Shown: positions 45,008 to 53,716, numbered from the stretch's first letter. The stretch: 64,000 nt of DNA from Rhodoferax bucti (GCF_005876985.1 NZ_VAHD01000002.1:682001-746000); one strand, 5' to 3'. Translations and numbers: made by a program. The notes: generated from the letters alone by a model not told the origin.

Positions 45008-45991
45008 TTACACCGGTCCGTTCACCATCACCAATTTGCCCATGACCTGGCGTGAACCCATGTGGGCAAAAGCGGCCTTGAGGTCGGCCATGGGGATGGT
45101 GCGGTCGATAACGGGTTTGATTTTTCCTTGCCCGTACCATTGGGCGAGCTCTTGCATCATGGCGGCATTCGCCTGTGGCTCGCGTTTGGCAAAGTCTCCC
45201 CAAAACACGCCCACGATGGAGGCTCCCTTGAGCAATGCGAGGTTGAACGGCAGCGCAGGAATGGGGCCGCTTGCAAAGCCCACCACCAGATAGCGCCCGC
45301 GCCAGGCGATGGAGCGGAAGGCCTGTTCTGCGAAATCGCCGCCTACGGGGTCATAAATTACATCCGGGCCTTTGCCGCCGGTGAGTGTTTTGAGCGCATC
45401 CCGCAGGTTGTCGGTCTGGTAGTTGATGGTTGCATCCGCGCCCAGGGTGGTGCACAAGGCGCATTTTTCTGCGCTGGACGCCGCAGCGATCACTTTGGCA
45501 CCCATGGTCTTGGCAATTTGAATGGCGGCCGTGCCCACGCCACCGGCCGCACCGAGTACCAGCACCGTTTCGCTCGCCTTCAGTTGCGCGCGGTCCACCA
45601 AGGCATGGTGAGAAGTGGCGTAAGTCATGATGAATGCGGCGGCGTCCACCATCGCAAAGCCGGGTGGCAACGGCATGCACAGGGCTGCGGGCGCGAGTGT
45701 GTGGGTGCCAAAGCCGCCGGTGCCACTCAGGCAGGCCACGGCTTGGCCTATCTTGAGGTGTTTGACGCCATCGCCCAGCGCCACCACGGTGCCGGCATAT
45801 TCGGCACCGGGCACAAAAGGCAGGGGCGGTTTGATTTGGTACTTGTTCTGCACGATCAGCAGGTCGGGGAAATTCAGGCTTGCTGCCTTGATGTCCACCA
45901 GCACCTCGCCGGGGCCGGGCGTCGGCGTGGGCAGTTCTTTCCAGTTCAGCGCGTCTACCCCTGTAGGGTCTTCACAAAGCCAAGCATGCAT
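45008..45991 (-). CDS. Zinc-independent MDR-family NADPH:quinone oxidoreductase
   Basis: 327 residues of the medium-chain dehydrogenase/reductase superfamily. The N-terminal GroES-like half shows LNFPDLLIVQNKYQ and PFVPGAEYAGTVVALG; the Rossmann half shows LGAAGGVGTAAIQIAKTMGAKVIAA near residue 145. Zinc-binding residues of classical alcohol dehydrogenases are absent, so it belongs to the quinone reductase/zeta-crystallin group. Substrate unknown. ATG 45991 (MHAWLCEDPTG) is the usual start. It is divergent from surE with 128 bases between. Confidence 0.9.
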   Translation of the reverse strand: MHAWLCEDPTGVDALNWKELPTPTPGPGEVLVDIKAASLNFPDLLIVQNKYQIKPPLPFVPGAEYAGTVVALGDGVKHLKIGQAVACLSGTGGFGTHTLAPAALCMPLPPGFAMVDAAAFIMTYATSHHALVDRAQLKASETVLVLGAAGGVGTAAIQIAKTMGAKVIAAASSAEKCALCTTLGADATINYQTDNLRDALKTLTGGKGPDVIYDPVGGDFAEQAFRSIAWRGRYLVVGFASGPIPALPFNLALLKGASIVGVFWGDFAKREPQANAAMMQELAQWYGQGKIKPVIDRTIPMADLKAAFAHMGSRQVMGKLVMVNGPV

Positions 45992-46119
45992 GCAGTGTCT
46001 CCAAAGGGTGGTTCCTGCCAAATCATAGGTTGCACGGTGGGCTTGCTACAGCACAGATTGTCCCGGCGGCGACGGGCTCGTAGTCCGACCTCTACAATGC
46101 CTTCACACTCTTTTTAGCT

Positions 46120-46890
46120 ATGAAAATTCTCATTTCCAACGACGACGGATACCAGGCGCCAGGCATCGTGGCTTTGTACGAGGCCTTGAAAGATGTCGCC
46201 GAGGTGGAAGTTATTGCCCCCGAGCAAAACAACAGCGCCAAGTCCAATGCCCTGACGCTGCATTCCCCTTTGTACGTGCACCGTGCATCCAACGGTTTCC
46301 GCTACGTAAACGGTACCCCAGCAGACTGCGTGCATATTGCCTTGAGCGGCTTGCTGGACTACCGGCCGGATTTGGTGGTGAGCGGCATCAACAACGGTGC
46401 CAACATGGGGGACGACACGATTTACTCCGGCACCGTGGGCGCGGCGATGGAGGGTTTTTTGTTTGGCGTGCCGGCGATTGCGTTTTCGCAGGTGGAAAAG
46501 GACTGGGTGCACCTGCAGTCTGCAGCGCACAAGGCACGCGAAATGGTGTTGGCCATGCAGCAGCAAAAGTTGATCACCACAACCCCTTGGCTGTTGAATG
46601 TGAATATTCCCAACCGGCCGTTTGAAGACATTCGCTCTATCAAACTCTGCCGTTTGGGTAAGCGGCATGCGGCGGAGAAAGTGATTCAGCAACAAAGCCC
46701 GCGCGGCGAGACCATGTACTGGATTGGTGCTGCCGGCCCGGCCAAAGATGATGCCGAAGGCACCGACTTTCACGCGACTGCGCAGGGCCATGTCTCGGTC
46801 ACGCCCTTGCAAATCGATCTCACTGACCATGCCCACTTGGGTTACTGGGCGCAGACCATGGGCCGTGTCGCGCAACCGGCAAGCGCATGA
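46120..46890 (+). CDS. surE: 5'/3'-nucleotidase SurE
   Basis: 256-residue metal-dependent survival protein. Metal ligands are D8 and D9 in [12 protein letters not shown], the Ser in NNSAKS and the Asn in [20 protein letters not shown]. It dephosphorylates nucleoside monophosphates and short polyphosphate. It heads surE-pcm-nlpD-rpoS, the stationary-phase block conserved across beta- and gammaproteobacteria, and overlaps pcm by four bases. Confidence 0.96.
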   Translation: MKILISNDDGYQAPGIVALYEALKDVAEVEVIAPEQNNSAKSNALTLHSPLYVHRASNGFRYVNGTPADCVHIALSGLLDYRPDLVVSGINNGANMGDDTIYSGTVGAAMEGFLFGVPAIAFSQVEKDWVHLQSAAHKAREMVLAMQQQKLITTTPWLLNVNIPNRPFEDIRSIKLCRLGKRHAAEKVIQQQSPRGETMYWIGAAGPAKDDAEGTDFHATAQGHVSVTPLQIDLTDHAHLGYWAQTMGRVAQPASA

Positions 46891-47708
46891 AAGAGCGGCC
46901 TTCGTTTCCGGCCCGGCTGGACAGCACGCTGGCCAAAAACCGCCCCAGTGCGGTGGGTGGTTTGGGGCATGCGGCTCCCGCCTTGACCGTGGTGGCCAAG
47001 ACGGCTGCAGGGGTTGCGGGCGCTGGCAAATCCAAAGGGGCGGCGATTCCGGTGCCCTTGGGCGTAGGCATGGATTCCCAAGCCGTGCGCCAGCGCATGG
47101 TGCAAAAGCTGGCAGGGCAGGGGGTCACTGACCCCTTGGTGTTACAGGCCATGGGCAGGATAGAGCGGCATCGTTTTGTGGACAGCGCCTTGGTCAACCA
47201 GGCCTATGAAGACACCAGCTTGCCTATCGGTTTGGGGCAGACGATATCCAAGCCCGGTGTGGTGTCCCGCATGATCGAGTTGCTGCGCAATGGCGCCACC
47301 GGCCGTATGGGCCGGGTGCTCGAAATCGGTACCGGTTGCGGCTACCAGGCGGCCGTGCTGAGCTGTGTGGCGGAGCAGGTGTACAGCGTCGAGCGCCTGC
47401 GCGGCTTGCACGACAAGGCGCGCGAGAACCTGCGCCATCTGCGCTTGGCCAACCTGCATTTGTTGTTTGGTGACGGCATGGTGGGCTATGCCCAAGGCGG
47501 GCCGTATGCGGGCATTATTTCTGCCGCAGGCGGCGATGTGCTGCCCCAAGCGTGGATCGACCAATTGGCCGTCGGCGGGCGCTTGGTGGCGCCTACGGTG
47601 CATGCGGGTGGGCAGGCCTTGATGGTGGTGGACAAGACCCCGCAAGGCCTACGCCAGAGCATTCTCGAGGCCGTGCATTTTGTGCCCCTAAAATCGGGCG
47701 TTGCCTGA
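46887..47708 (+). CDS. pcm: Protein-L-isoaspartate O-methyltransferase
   Basis: 273 residues. Repairs isoaspartyl residues using S-adenosylmethionine. The catalytic domain starts near residue 60 ([20 protein letters not shown]) with [17 protein letters not shown] and the SAM-binding [28 protein letters not shown] follows. The family is about 210 residues; this one has an N-terminal extension of roughly 55, low-complexity and Ala/Lys-rich, with no signal peptide. The ATG overlaps the surE stop (ATGA). nlpD begins 14 bases after its stop. Confidence 0.94.
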   Translation: MKERPSFPARLDSTLAKNRPSAVGGLGHAAPALTVVAKTAAGVAGAGKSKGAAIPVPLGVGMDSQAVRQRMVQKLAGQGVTDPLVLQAMGRIERHRFVDSALVNQAYEDTSLPIGLGQTISKPGVVSRMIELLRNGATGRMGRVLEIGTGCGYQAAVLSCVAEQVYSVERLRGLHDKARENLRHLRLANLHLLFGDGMVGYAQGGPYAGIISAAGGDVLPQAWIDQLAVGGRLVAPTVHAGGQALMVVDKTPQGLRQSILEAVHFVPLKSGVA

Positions 47709-47722
47709 AGGAAAAAATCAAT

Positions 47723-48619
47723 ATGCTGGGTTCGCGTAGTTTGTGGGTGGGATCAGTCGTGGTGGCCACGGGAATGTTGGTTGCGTGCGGCTCCAAGCCC
47801 CTGACCCGAGCGCCGGTGGAAGACCGGTCCAACCAGGCACCCAAGCAAGTGGTAGTGACGGACGTGCGTACCCAGGCCGTCAAGCAGCCTCCGGGTTTTG
47901 AGAATGCGGGCAAACCGGGTTACTACACCGTCAAGCCCGGCGACACGCTGATTCGCATCGGGCTGGAAAGTGGCCAGAGCCACAAAGACATTACCCGTTG
48001 GAACGCCCTTGAGAACCCCAACAAAATTGAAGTCGGCCAGGTGCTGCGCATCGTGCCGCCGGTTGCCAGCGAGGCCGTCACTGCCAAGCCCGTAGTGGCC
48101 GCCAGCAGCACGACAACCGCCTTGCCTCCTGCGGCGCCTGCCAGTGCCACAGCGGCCAGCAGCGCCGCCAGCGCGCCCGCCAAAGCCGCATCTGCACCGG
48201 CGAGTGCACCCGCCGCCGCTGCCGCGCCTACGGCTGCCAGCACCGGTGATGACGAAGTGGCGTGGATCTGGCCCGGCAAGGGCCCGGTGCTCGCCGGGTT
48301 TGATGAAGTGAAAAACAAGGGTGTGGATATCGGTGGCAACGCGGGCGACCCCGTGCTGGCCGCCGGTGAGGGCAAAGTGGTGTACGCAGGCGCCGGTTTG
48401 CGGGGCTACGGCAACTTGATCATCCTCAAGCACAACAACACCTACCTCACGGCCTACGCCCACAACCAGACCCTGCTGGTCAAAGAAGACCAAACGGTGA
48501 AAAAGGGCCAGAAGATCGCCGAAATGGGCAACAGCGATGCCGACCGGGTCAAGCTGCACTTTGAAGTGCGCAAGCAGGGCAAGCCGGTGGACCCTGCCAA
48601 GTACCTGCCTCCCCGGTAA
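47723..48619 (+). CDS. nlpD: NlpD-type lipoprotein with LysM and degenerate LytM domains
   Basis: 298-residue outer-membrane lipoprotein that activates amidases in cell separation. The signal peptide ends in the lipobox LVAC near residue 22. LysM spans about 70-115 (YYTVKPGDTLIRIGLESGQ). A Ser/Ala/Pro linker (about 120-180) precedes the M23/LytM domain (about 185-298), KNKGVDIGGNAGDPVLAAG ... LHFEVRKQGKPVDPAKYL. The first zinc-ligand histidine of active LytM enzymes is missing (KGVDIG), as in known NlpD activators, so no endopeptidase activity is expected. ATG 47723 gives the lipobox signal. rpoS follows seven bases later. Confidence 0.94.
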   Translation: MLGSRSLWVGSVVVATGMLVACGSKPLTRAPVEDRSNQAPKQVVVTDVRTQAVKQPPGFENAGKPGYYTVKPGDTLIRIGLESGQSHKDITRWNALENPNKIEVGQVLRIVPPVASEAVTAKPVVAASSTTTALPPAAPASATAASSAASAPAKAASAPASAPAAAAAPTAASTGDDEVAWIWPGKGPVLAGFDEVKNKGVDIGGNAGDPVLAAGEGKVVYAGAGLRGYGNLIILKHNNTYLTAYAHNQTLLVKEDQTVKKGQKIAEMGNSDADRVKLHFEVRKQGKPVDPAKYLPPR

Positions 48620-48625
48620 CACACC

Positions 48626-49651
48626 ATGGCCTCGCCCCCCGCCTTCACCGACGATGACGACAACGTCCCCGGTGAAGGTGTGGAGCCGGTTTATACGTCA
48701 AATGGCTCTCTAGCGCCCGCCGAATATGCGCGAGCAGCTCCTGATTCCATAGCAAAAGACGCTGCGCACCCGGAGATTGATAGCCTTGCTGACGCCGAGC
48801 AGGGCCCCGACGCCTTGGCGGTCTACCTGCGTGGCGTGCGCCGTACGCCGCTATTCACCCCCGAAGAAGAGTTTGCCGTGGCGACCCGCGCCCGTGCGGG
48901 TGATTTTGCGGCCCGCCAGAGCATGATCGAGCACAACCTGCGCCTGGTGATCAGCATTGCCAAGGGCTACGCCGGTCGCGGGGTGCCGATTTCGGATTTG
49001 ATTGAAGAGGGCAACCTCGGGCTGATGCACGCTATCGACAAGTTTGAGCCCGAGCGGGGTTTCCGCTTTTCCACCTATGCCACCTGGTGGATACGCCAGT
49101 CGGTGGATCGCGCACTCATGTACCAGGGCCGTGCGGTGCGCCTGCCGGTGAATGTGGTGCGCGAGGTGCAGCAGGTGCTGCGCGCCCGCAAGCTGCTGGA
49201 GAACGATCCGGCCCTGCTGGCCCAGCGCCCGGAGGGCATCCGTGTCGAGGACATTGCCGCCTTGCTCGGCCGGGACACGGTAGACGTGACCGACCTGCTG
49301 GCCATGGCAGAGGCCCCCCGCTCACTGGATGCCCGCTCCGACCACTCCGGCGATGAACATTCGCTGGGCGACGGCCTGGCAGATACCGTGTCCGCCACCC
49401 CCGACCATGTGGCGCTGGAGCACGAGGTGGATGCCTTGTTGGAGGAGTGGATGGCCACCCTGAACGCCCGGGAGCAGGAGGTGCTGGAAGCCCGCTTCGG
49501 CCTGCATGATCGCGATCCGGAAACCCTGGAAACCCTGAGCGAGCGCCTCGGCCTGACCCGCGAACGGGTGCGCCAAATTCAGAACGAGGCGCTGTTCAAG
49601 CTCAAGCGCTACCTCGCCCGGCGCGGTATCAAGCGGGAGTTTCTGATCTGA
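48626..49651 (+). CDS. rpoS: Stationary-phase sigma factor RpoS
   Basis: 341 residues. Region 1.2 begins DALAVYLRGVRRTPLFTPEEE near residue 60; region 2 has EHNLRLVISIAKGYAGRG, DLIEEGNLGLMHAIDKFEPERG and FSTYATWWIRQSVDRAL; region 4 ends ETLSERLGLTRERVRQIQNEAL. The first 60 residues are acidic and poorly conserved, and codons 29-42 there are 44-bp repeat copy 8 (LAPAEYARAAPDSIA). Directly behind nlpD, where rpoS promoters usually lie inside nlpD. The ATG at 48626 is the likely start; an internal start after the repeat cannot be ruled out. Confidence 0.93.
   Translation: MASPPAFTDDDDNVPGEGVEPVYTSNGSLAPAEYARAAPDSIAKDAAHPEIDSLADAEQGPDALAVYLRGVRRTPLFTPEEEFAVATRARAGDFAARQSMIEHNLRLVISIAKGYAGRGVPISDLIEEGNLGLMHAIDKFEPERGFRFSTYATWWIRQSVDRALMYQGRAVRLPVNVVREVQQVLRARKLLENDPALLAQRPEGIRVEDIAALLGRDTVDVTDLLAMAEAPRSLDARSDHSGDEHSLGDGLADTVSATPDHVALEHEVDALLEEWMATLNAREQEVLEARFGLHDRDPETLETLSERLGLTRERVRQIQNEALFKLKRYLARRGIKREFLI
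48710..48753 (-). repeat. 44-bp dispersed repeat, copy 8 (inside rpoS)
   Basis: Minus-strand blocks GCTAT, GGAGCTGCT, CGCGCA and GGCGCTAG at family spacing. Inverted relative to rpoS, and read L-A-P-A-E-Y-A-R-A-A-P-D-S-I, the same frame as copies 4, 9 and 11. Confidence 0.86.
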
Positions 49652-49677
49652 GTGCGCCGACCTGAGACAATTCAGGG

Positions 49678-51144
49678 ATGACAGACGTACACAACAACGA
49701 CATGGTTTCGCCCAAGCCGCTGCCTGAGGGCTGGCTGGCCGTCAAATCCCTCGATCTGGAAGCCCAGGGCGTGGCCCACCGCCCCGATGGCAAAGTGGTG
49801 TTCATTGAAGGTGCCTTGCCCTTTGAAGTGGTGAGCGCCCAAATGCACCGCAGCAAAGCCAGTTTTGAGAAAGGCACGCTCACCGAGATCCACACCGAAT
49901 CCTCCCAACGGGTGCAGCCGGCGTGCCCGCACTTCGGCTTGCATGAAGGCGCCTGTGGTGGCTGCAAGATGCAGCATTTGCACGTAGGCGCTCAGGTCGC
50001 CGTGAAGCAACGGGTGCTGGAAGACAACCTGCAGCACATCGGCAAAGTCAAGCCGGACAACGTGGTGCGCCCCATTGAAGGCCCGGCCTGGGGCTACCGC
50101 TACCGCTCGCGCCTGTCGGTGCGCTTTGTGCGTAAAAAGGGAGCGGTGCTGATCGGCTTTCACGAGCGCAAGAGCCGCTATGTGGCCGACATGAAGGTCT
50201 GCCCTGTGCTGGCGCCCCGCGTGAGTGCCATGCTGCTGCCGCTGCGCCAGTTGATTGAGTCCATGGACGCGGTGGAAACGATTCCCCAGCTCGAACTCGC
50301 CATGGGCGACATGGGCACCAGCCAGGACAGCCAGGCTGGCGTCATCGCCCTGGTGATGCGCCACATGGAGCCCTTGTCAGAGGCCGACAAGGGCCGCCTG
50401 CGCGAATTTGCGGCCACCCAGCCCGGCCTGCAATGGTGGCTGCAGCCCAAGGGGCCAGAGACCATTCACCGCTTGGATGAGCTGCCTGGCCATGAAACCG
50501 GCGACCTGGCCTACACCTTGCCGGACTACGGCATCACCATGCCTTTCCGCCCCACGGACTTCACGCAGGTGAATCCGCACATCAACCGCGTGCTGGTGTC
50601 CCGCGCGCTCGGGCTGCTGCAGGTGCAAAAGACCGAGCGGGTGATTGACTGGTTCTGCGGCCTTGGCAACTTCACCCTGCCGCTGGCCACCCAGGCGCGC
50701 GAAGTGCTGGGCGTGGAGGGGGCCGAGTCGCTGGTGGCCCGCTCGCGCGAAAACCTGGTATTCAATTCCAAGCAGAAAGAAGCTCTGGCGCCCGATACGC
50801 CTGCGCTGGCAGCTACTAAATTTGTAGCGCGCAACTTGTTTGAGATGACGCCCGAGTTGTTGATTGCCGATGGCAGCGCCGACAAATGGCTGATCGACCC
50901 GCCCCGCGAAGGCGCCTACGCCCTGGTGCAGGCCCTGGCCGCCTTGCACCAGCAGCCGGAGCTGCGCCAAGGCTGGACGCCGCCCAAGCGTATCGTTTAC
51001 GTGAGCTGCGCTCCTGCGACCTTGGCGCGCGATGCCGGTGTGCTGGTCAACGAAGCCGGCTACACCTGCACCAAGGCGGGGGTGGTGAATATGTTCCCCC
51101 ACACCGCGCATGTGGAGAGTATTGCGGTGTTCGAGCTGAACTAA
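49678..51144 (+). CDS. rlmD: 23S rRNA (uracil-1939 C5)-methyltransferase RlmD
   Basis: 488 residues. A TRAM-like N-terminal domain (about 10-75) is followed by a [4Fe-4S] cysteine cluster ([19 protein letters not shown], in part, near residues 82-98), a central domain, and a C-terminal SAM methyltransferase with [13 protein letters not shown] near residue 325, [10 protein letters not shown] near 405 and the catalytic Cys in [12 protein letters not shown] near 443. Codons 370-383 are 44-bp repeat copy 9 ([14 protein letters not shown]), within the methyltransferase domain between the GLGNF and DPPR motifs. Monocistronic, with a terminator just past the stop. Confidence 0.93.
   Translation: MTDVHNNDMVSPKPLPEGWLAVKSLDLEAQGVAHRPDGKVVFIEGALPFEVVSAQMHRSKASFEKGTLTEIHTESSQRVQPACPHFGLHEGACGGCKMQHLHVGAQVAVKQRVLEDNLQHIGKVKPDNVVRPIEGPAWGYRYRSRLSVRFVRKKGAVLIGFHERKSRYVADMKVCPVLAPRVSAMLLPLRQLIESMDAVETIPQLELAMGDMGTSQDSQAGVIALVMRHMEPLSEADKGRLREFAATQPGLQWWLQPKGPETIHRLDELPGHETGDLAYTLPDYGITMPFRPTDFTQVNPHINRVLVSRALGLLQVQKTERVIDWFCGLGNFTLPLATQAREVLGVEGAESLVARSRENLVFNSKQKEALAPDTPALAATKFVARNLFEMTPELLIADGSADKWLIDPPREGAYALVQALAALHQQPELRQGWTPPKRIVYVSCAPATLARDAGVLVNEAGYTCTKAGVVNMFPHTAHVESIAVFELN
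50785..50828 (-). repeat. 44-bp dispersed repeat, copy 9 (inside rlmD)
   Basis: Minus-strand blocks GCTAC, GTAGCTGCC, AGCGCA and GGCGCCAG at family spacing; the most diverged full copy. Inverted relative to rlmD, read [14 protein letters not shown]. Confidence 0.78.
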
Positions 51145-51145
51145 A

Positions 51146-51172
51146 AAAAGCGGAGCCTAGTGCTCCGCTTTT
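51146..51172 (+). terminator. Rho-independent terminator of rlmD
   Basis: Stem AAAAGCGGAGC / GCTCCGCTTTT with loop CTAGT, directly after the rlmD stop. It overlaps the last codons of the converging lipoprotein gene, whose Lys/Ala tail is coded by this hairpin. Confidence 0.85.
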
Positions 51173-51534
51173 GCTTTGGGCTTGGTTTTGGCCTTGCTAT
51201 CGTCCGCCGCTTTTTCGGTGATGACTTCTTCCGAGGGCGGCGGCGGTGGCGGTGCGGGCTTCAGGCCTTGGGGGGCCACGCCTTCGATTTTGTTTTCCCG
51301 CATGTAGAGGTCCATCTCTTTCCATCCGGCGAATACGGCGGCTTTGGAGGCTTTCTCGTTCAGCGAGTAGCAGTCTTCAATGCTGCGCAGCCCGTGGCGG
51401 CAGGCGCTGCCGATGGCTTTGGCTTCGGCCTCGCGCTGGGCGATCTTCGGGTCTGCCATGGCCGCCTGGATGGATTGCAGATCGCAAGCCGTCAGCAGCA
51501 GGGCAGAAAGAAGAAGCAGGGGGCGTAGTGTCAT
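51157..51534 (-). CDS. Small Pro/Lys-rich lipoprotein of unknown function
   Basis: 125 residues. A clear lipoprotein signal: hydrophobic LLLLSALLLTAC with the acylated cysteine near residue 17. The mature part has two cysteines (about 45 and 55: GSACRHGLRSIEDCYSLN) that could form a disulfide, then GWKEMDLYMRENKIEG, a run of seven prolines and a Lys/Ala tail. Not recognised as a named family; it looks like a conserved Comamonadaceae outer-membrane lipoprotein. It converges with rlmD, and its 3' end runs through the rlmD terminator. Confidence 0.7.
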   Translation of the reverse strand: MTLRPLLLLSALLLTACDLQSIQAAMADPKIAQREAEAKAIGSACRHGLRSIEDCYSLNEKASKAAVFAGWKEMDLYMRENKIEGVAPQGLKPAPPPPPPSEEVITEKAADDSKAKTKPKAKAEH

Positions 51535-51604
51535 AGGGCGGATGGAGTGCTACCAGTTATATCGGCAATTACGCTCAACTATTAACCCTTGATGCGCGGG
51601 CAAT

Positions 51605-51631
51605 AAAAAAGGCCCACGAGGGGCCTTTTTT
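51605..51631. terminator. Terminator of the BI-1/YccA gene
   Basis: Stem AAAAAAGGCCC / GGGCCTTTTTT with loop ACGAG, 20 bases after the stop of the minus-strand BI-1 gene. Symmetrical A and T runs make it usable from either side. Confidence 0.88.
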
Positions 51632-51651
51632 GAGGGTGCATGCGCAAGCGC

Positions 51652-52347
51652 TTAGTCGCGCTCGCCGCCGAAGATGCCCAGCAAGGCCAGCAAGTTCTGG
51701 AACACGTTGACGATGTCCAAATACAGGGCCAGCGTTGCGGTGATGTAGTTGGTCTCGCCGCCATCGATGATGCGCTTGACGTCGTACAGCATCCAGAAGC
51801 TGAAAATGCCGATGGCCGCCATGGAGAGCGCCATCATGCCGGCGCTGGAGCCCACAAAGGCGTTGATCAGGCCACCCACCAGCAGCACGATGGTGCCCAC
51901 CATCAGCCACTTGCCCATGCCGGTCAAATCGCGCTTGATAACGGTAGCCAGGCTGGCCATGGCAAAGAACACGCCAGCGGTGCCGCCGAAGGCCGTCATG
52001 ATCAGCTGGGGGCCGTTGCTGAAGCCCAGCGTGCGCTGGATCAGGGGCGACATCATCAAGCCCATGAAGAAGGTAAAGCCCAGCAAGACGGGTACGCCGG
52101 TGGCCGAGTTCTTGGTTTTCTCAATGGCAAAGATGAAGCCGAAGGCCACTGCCATGAACAAAACAAAGCCCAGCATGCCGCTGAACAGCGGCGCAATATT
52201 CAGTGCCACGCCGGCCCAGGCGCCCAACACGGTGGGAATCAGGCTCAGCGAGAGCAGCCAGTAGGTGTTGCGCAGCACTTTGTTGCGTTGCGCGGTCGAT
52301 GCGCCATAGCCCAGGCTCTGGCCGAAGGTTGTAGTGCGATCTGTCAT
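51652..52347 (-). CDS. Bax inhibitor-1 / YccA family membrane protein
   Basis: 231 residues with seven hydrophobic segments. The family C-terminus reads ALSMAAIGIFSFWMLYDVKRIIDGGETN followed by ATLALYLDIVNVFQNLLALLGI (both in part), with conserved aspartates that in the bacterial homologue BsYetJ form a pH-sensitive Ca2+ leak. YccA in E. coli interacts with FtsH. No specific role can be assigned. The N-terminus NKVLRNTYWLLSLSLIPTV is also typical. Monocistronic. Confidence 0.93.
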   Translation of the reverse strand: MTDRTTTFGQSLGYGASTAQRNKVLRNTYWLLSLSLIPTVLGAWAGVALNIAPLFSGMLGFVLFMAVAFGFIFAIEKTKNSATGVPVLLGFTFFMGLMMSPLIQRTLGFSNGPQLIMTAFGGTAGVFFAMASLATVIKRDLTGMGKWLMVGTIVLLVGGLINAFVGSSAGMMALSMAAIGIFSFWMLYDVKRIIDGGETNYITATLALYLDIVNVFQNLLALLGIFGGERD

Positions 52348-52560
52348 GGTGTTACTCCAGTTAAAAAACTGCGGGGTATGCGCCGCGTGGTGCGTGCGTG
52401 ACCTGCAGATGCGAACATTCTAGGGTTTTGCAAGGCCGCCCCCGTGCTTTGTATGTCTATTCCAGCACTTTCGGGTGGGGCTGATGTGTGTTGGGCGGCA
52501 GAAAGAGGCCTTGCGCTTTGGGTATGCTCTGGGTTTTCACCCACTTTTAACCTGAGCACC

Positions 52561-52968
52561 ATGAAAACCAAAGCTGTACTCGAATTTTCCGACGTGGCCG
52601 CCATCGCCGCTGCTGCATACGCCGAGGCTGTCAAAAACCACTGGGCAGTGAGCATTGCCATTGTGGATGACGGCGGCCACCTGTTGTCCTTCCAGCGTCT
52701 GGATGGCGCCGCGCCCATCTCCTCGCACATTGCGCCCGGCAAAGCCCGCACGGCTGCCTTGGGTCGCCGCGAGAGCAAGGTGTACGAAGACATGATCAAT
52801 GGCGGCCGTGTCTCTTTCTTGAGCGCCCCTCACCTGGATGCCTTGCTGGAAGGCGGCGTGCCGATCATCAAAGACGGCCAGTGCCTGGGTGCGGTGGGTG
52901 TGAGCGGCGTCAAGTCGAGCGAAGACGCGCAGATTGCCAAGGCGGGCATCGCAGCCATTGGTTTGTAA
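52561..52968 (+). CDS. GlcG/HbpS family heme-binding-like protein
   Basis: 135 residues of the GlcG/HbpS (DUF336) family: VSIAIVDDGGHLLSFQRLDGA, then SSHIAPGKARTAALGRRES, FLSAPHLDALLEGGVPI and GAVGVSGVKSSEDAQIAKAG. Relatives include HbpS, an extracellular heme-binding octamer, and GlcG of glycolate operons; there is no signal peptide here, so it is probably cytoplasmic. The ATG at 52561 matches the family start. The gene ends in front of a double copy of the 44-bp repeat that forms a strong hairpin. Confidence 0.87.
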   Translation: MKTKAVLEFSDVAAIAAAAYAEAVKNHWAVSIAIVDDGGHLLSFQRLDGAAPISSHIAPGKARTAALGRRESKVYEDMINGGRVSFLSAPHLDALLEGGVPIIKDGQCLGAVGVSGVKSSEDAQIAKAGIAAIGL

Positions 52969-52982
52969 GCCGCGTTCTCGCT

Positions 52983-53037
52983 GCTATCAAAAAAATAGCT
53001 GCTCCCGCACAGCGGATGTGCGCCAGCAGCTATTTTT
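52983..53037. repeat. 44-bp repeat, copy 10: palindromic double copy acting as hairpin
   Basis: A forward partial copy (GCTAT, ATAGCTGCT at exact family spacing, CCCGCA) faces an inverted partial copy (GCGCCAGCAGCTAT). The arms AAAAATAGCTGCT and AGCAGCTATTTTT pair perfectly and extend to a stem of about 20 bp with one mismatch around loop AGCGGAT. With T-runs on both sides it is probably the terminator for the GlcG-like gene (+) and hemP (-). Confidence 0.85.
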
Positions 53038-53052
53038 ATGCCCAACGCGGGC

Positions 53053-53262
53053 TTACTTGGTTAGGATCAGTTTGCCGGCTTTGGTGGTTTGCAGGCGGTA
53101 ACGCTGGCCTTTGTACTCAATGTCCACGCTCTGGCGGGCCCCCAGCAGGGCGCTGGCTTGCACCACCGGGCCCCAATCCGGAGTGCGTGCCTCTGGGCTA
53201 CTCGGGCTGGCCTGGAGGGGGTGAGCGTTCGGCATGGGCGCCAAGGTGCTGGGTGTGTGCAT
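53053..53262 (-). CDS. hemP: Hemin uptake protein HemP
   Basis: 69 residues. The C-terminal half is the HemP family motif: a short lead-in (SALLGARQSVDIEY), then KGQRYRLQTTKAGKLILTK. HemP proteins are small Fur-regulated factors needed for heme or iron uptake gene expression in several betaproteobacteria and are usually next to heme or TonB genes. ATG 53262 starts ten bases after the exbD stop, so it is the last gene of the receptor-piuC-tonB-exbB-exbD-hemP run. The first 35 residues are Pro-rich and not conserved. Confidence 0.85.
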   Translation of the reverse strand: MHTPSTLAPMPNAHPLQASPSSPEARTPDWGPVVQASALLGARQSVDIEYKGQRYRLQTTKAGKLILTK

Positions 53263-53272
53263 GCCGCCTCGT

Positions 53273-53695
53273 TCAGTGTTGGGGCTCGGTGATAAAGCCG
53301 ATTTTGCGCAAGCCGGCTTGCTGTGCGGCCGCCATGGCCTGCGCCACAAACTCGTAGCGCACGGCCTTGTCTCCCCGGATGTGGAGCTCCGGCTGGGGGT
53401 CTTTGGCCGCCTCTGCCTGCAGCACGCCGGGCAGGGCGTCGGTGCTAACGCTGGCTTGGTTCAGGAAGTAGGTGCCCTGCGCATCCACGCTGAGCTGCAG
53501 GGTTTCCGGCTTGGTTTGCTGGGGCTGGCTGGTGGCGGTGGGCAGCTCTACATTCACCGCATGTTTCATCACCGGCACGGTGATGATGAAGATGATGAGC
53601 AGCACCAGCATCACGTCCACCAGGGGCGTCATGTTGATTTCGTTCATCACCTCGCCATCGCTGTCGGCGCTGGCGTCTTGCATTCCGAATGACAT
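53273..53695 (-). CDS. exbD: Energy-transducing protein ExbD
   Basis: 140 residues. One N-terminal membrane helix with the essential aspartate in MNEINMTPLVDVMLVLLIIF, near residue 27, then a periplasmic domain (VELPTATSQPQQ, LHIRGDKAVRYEFVAQAMAAAQQAGL). With ExbB it uses proton-motive force to energise TonB. It lies 21 bases after exbB on the same transcript, and is followed at once by hemP. Confidence 0.95.
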   Translation of the reverse strand: MSFGMQDASADSDGEVMNEINMTPLVDVMLVLLIIFIITVPVMKHAVNVELPTATSQPQQTKPETLQLSVDAQGTYFLNQASVSTDALPGVLQAEAAKDPQPELHIRGDKAVRYEFVAQAMAAAQQAGLRKIGFITEPQH

Positions 53696-53716
53696 GGTAG
53701 GTTCCTCGGCAGCGGC

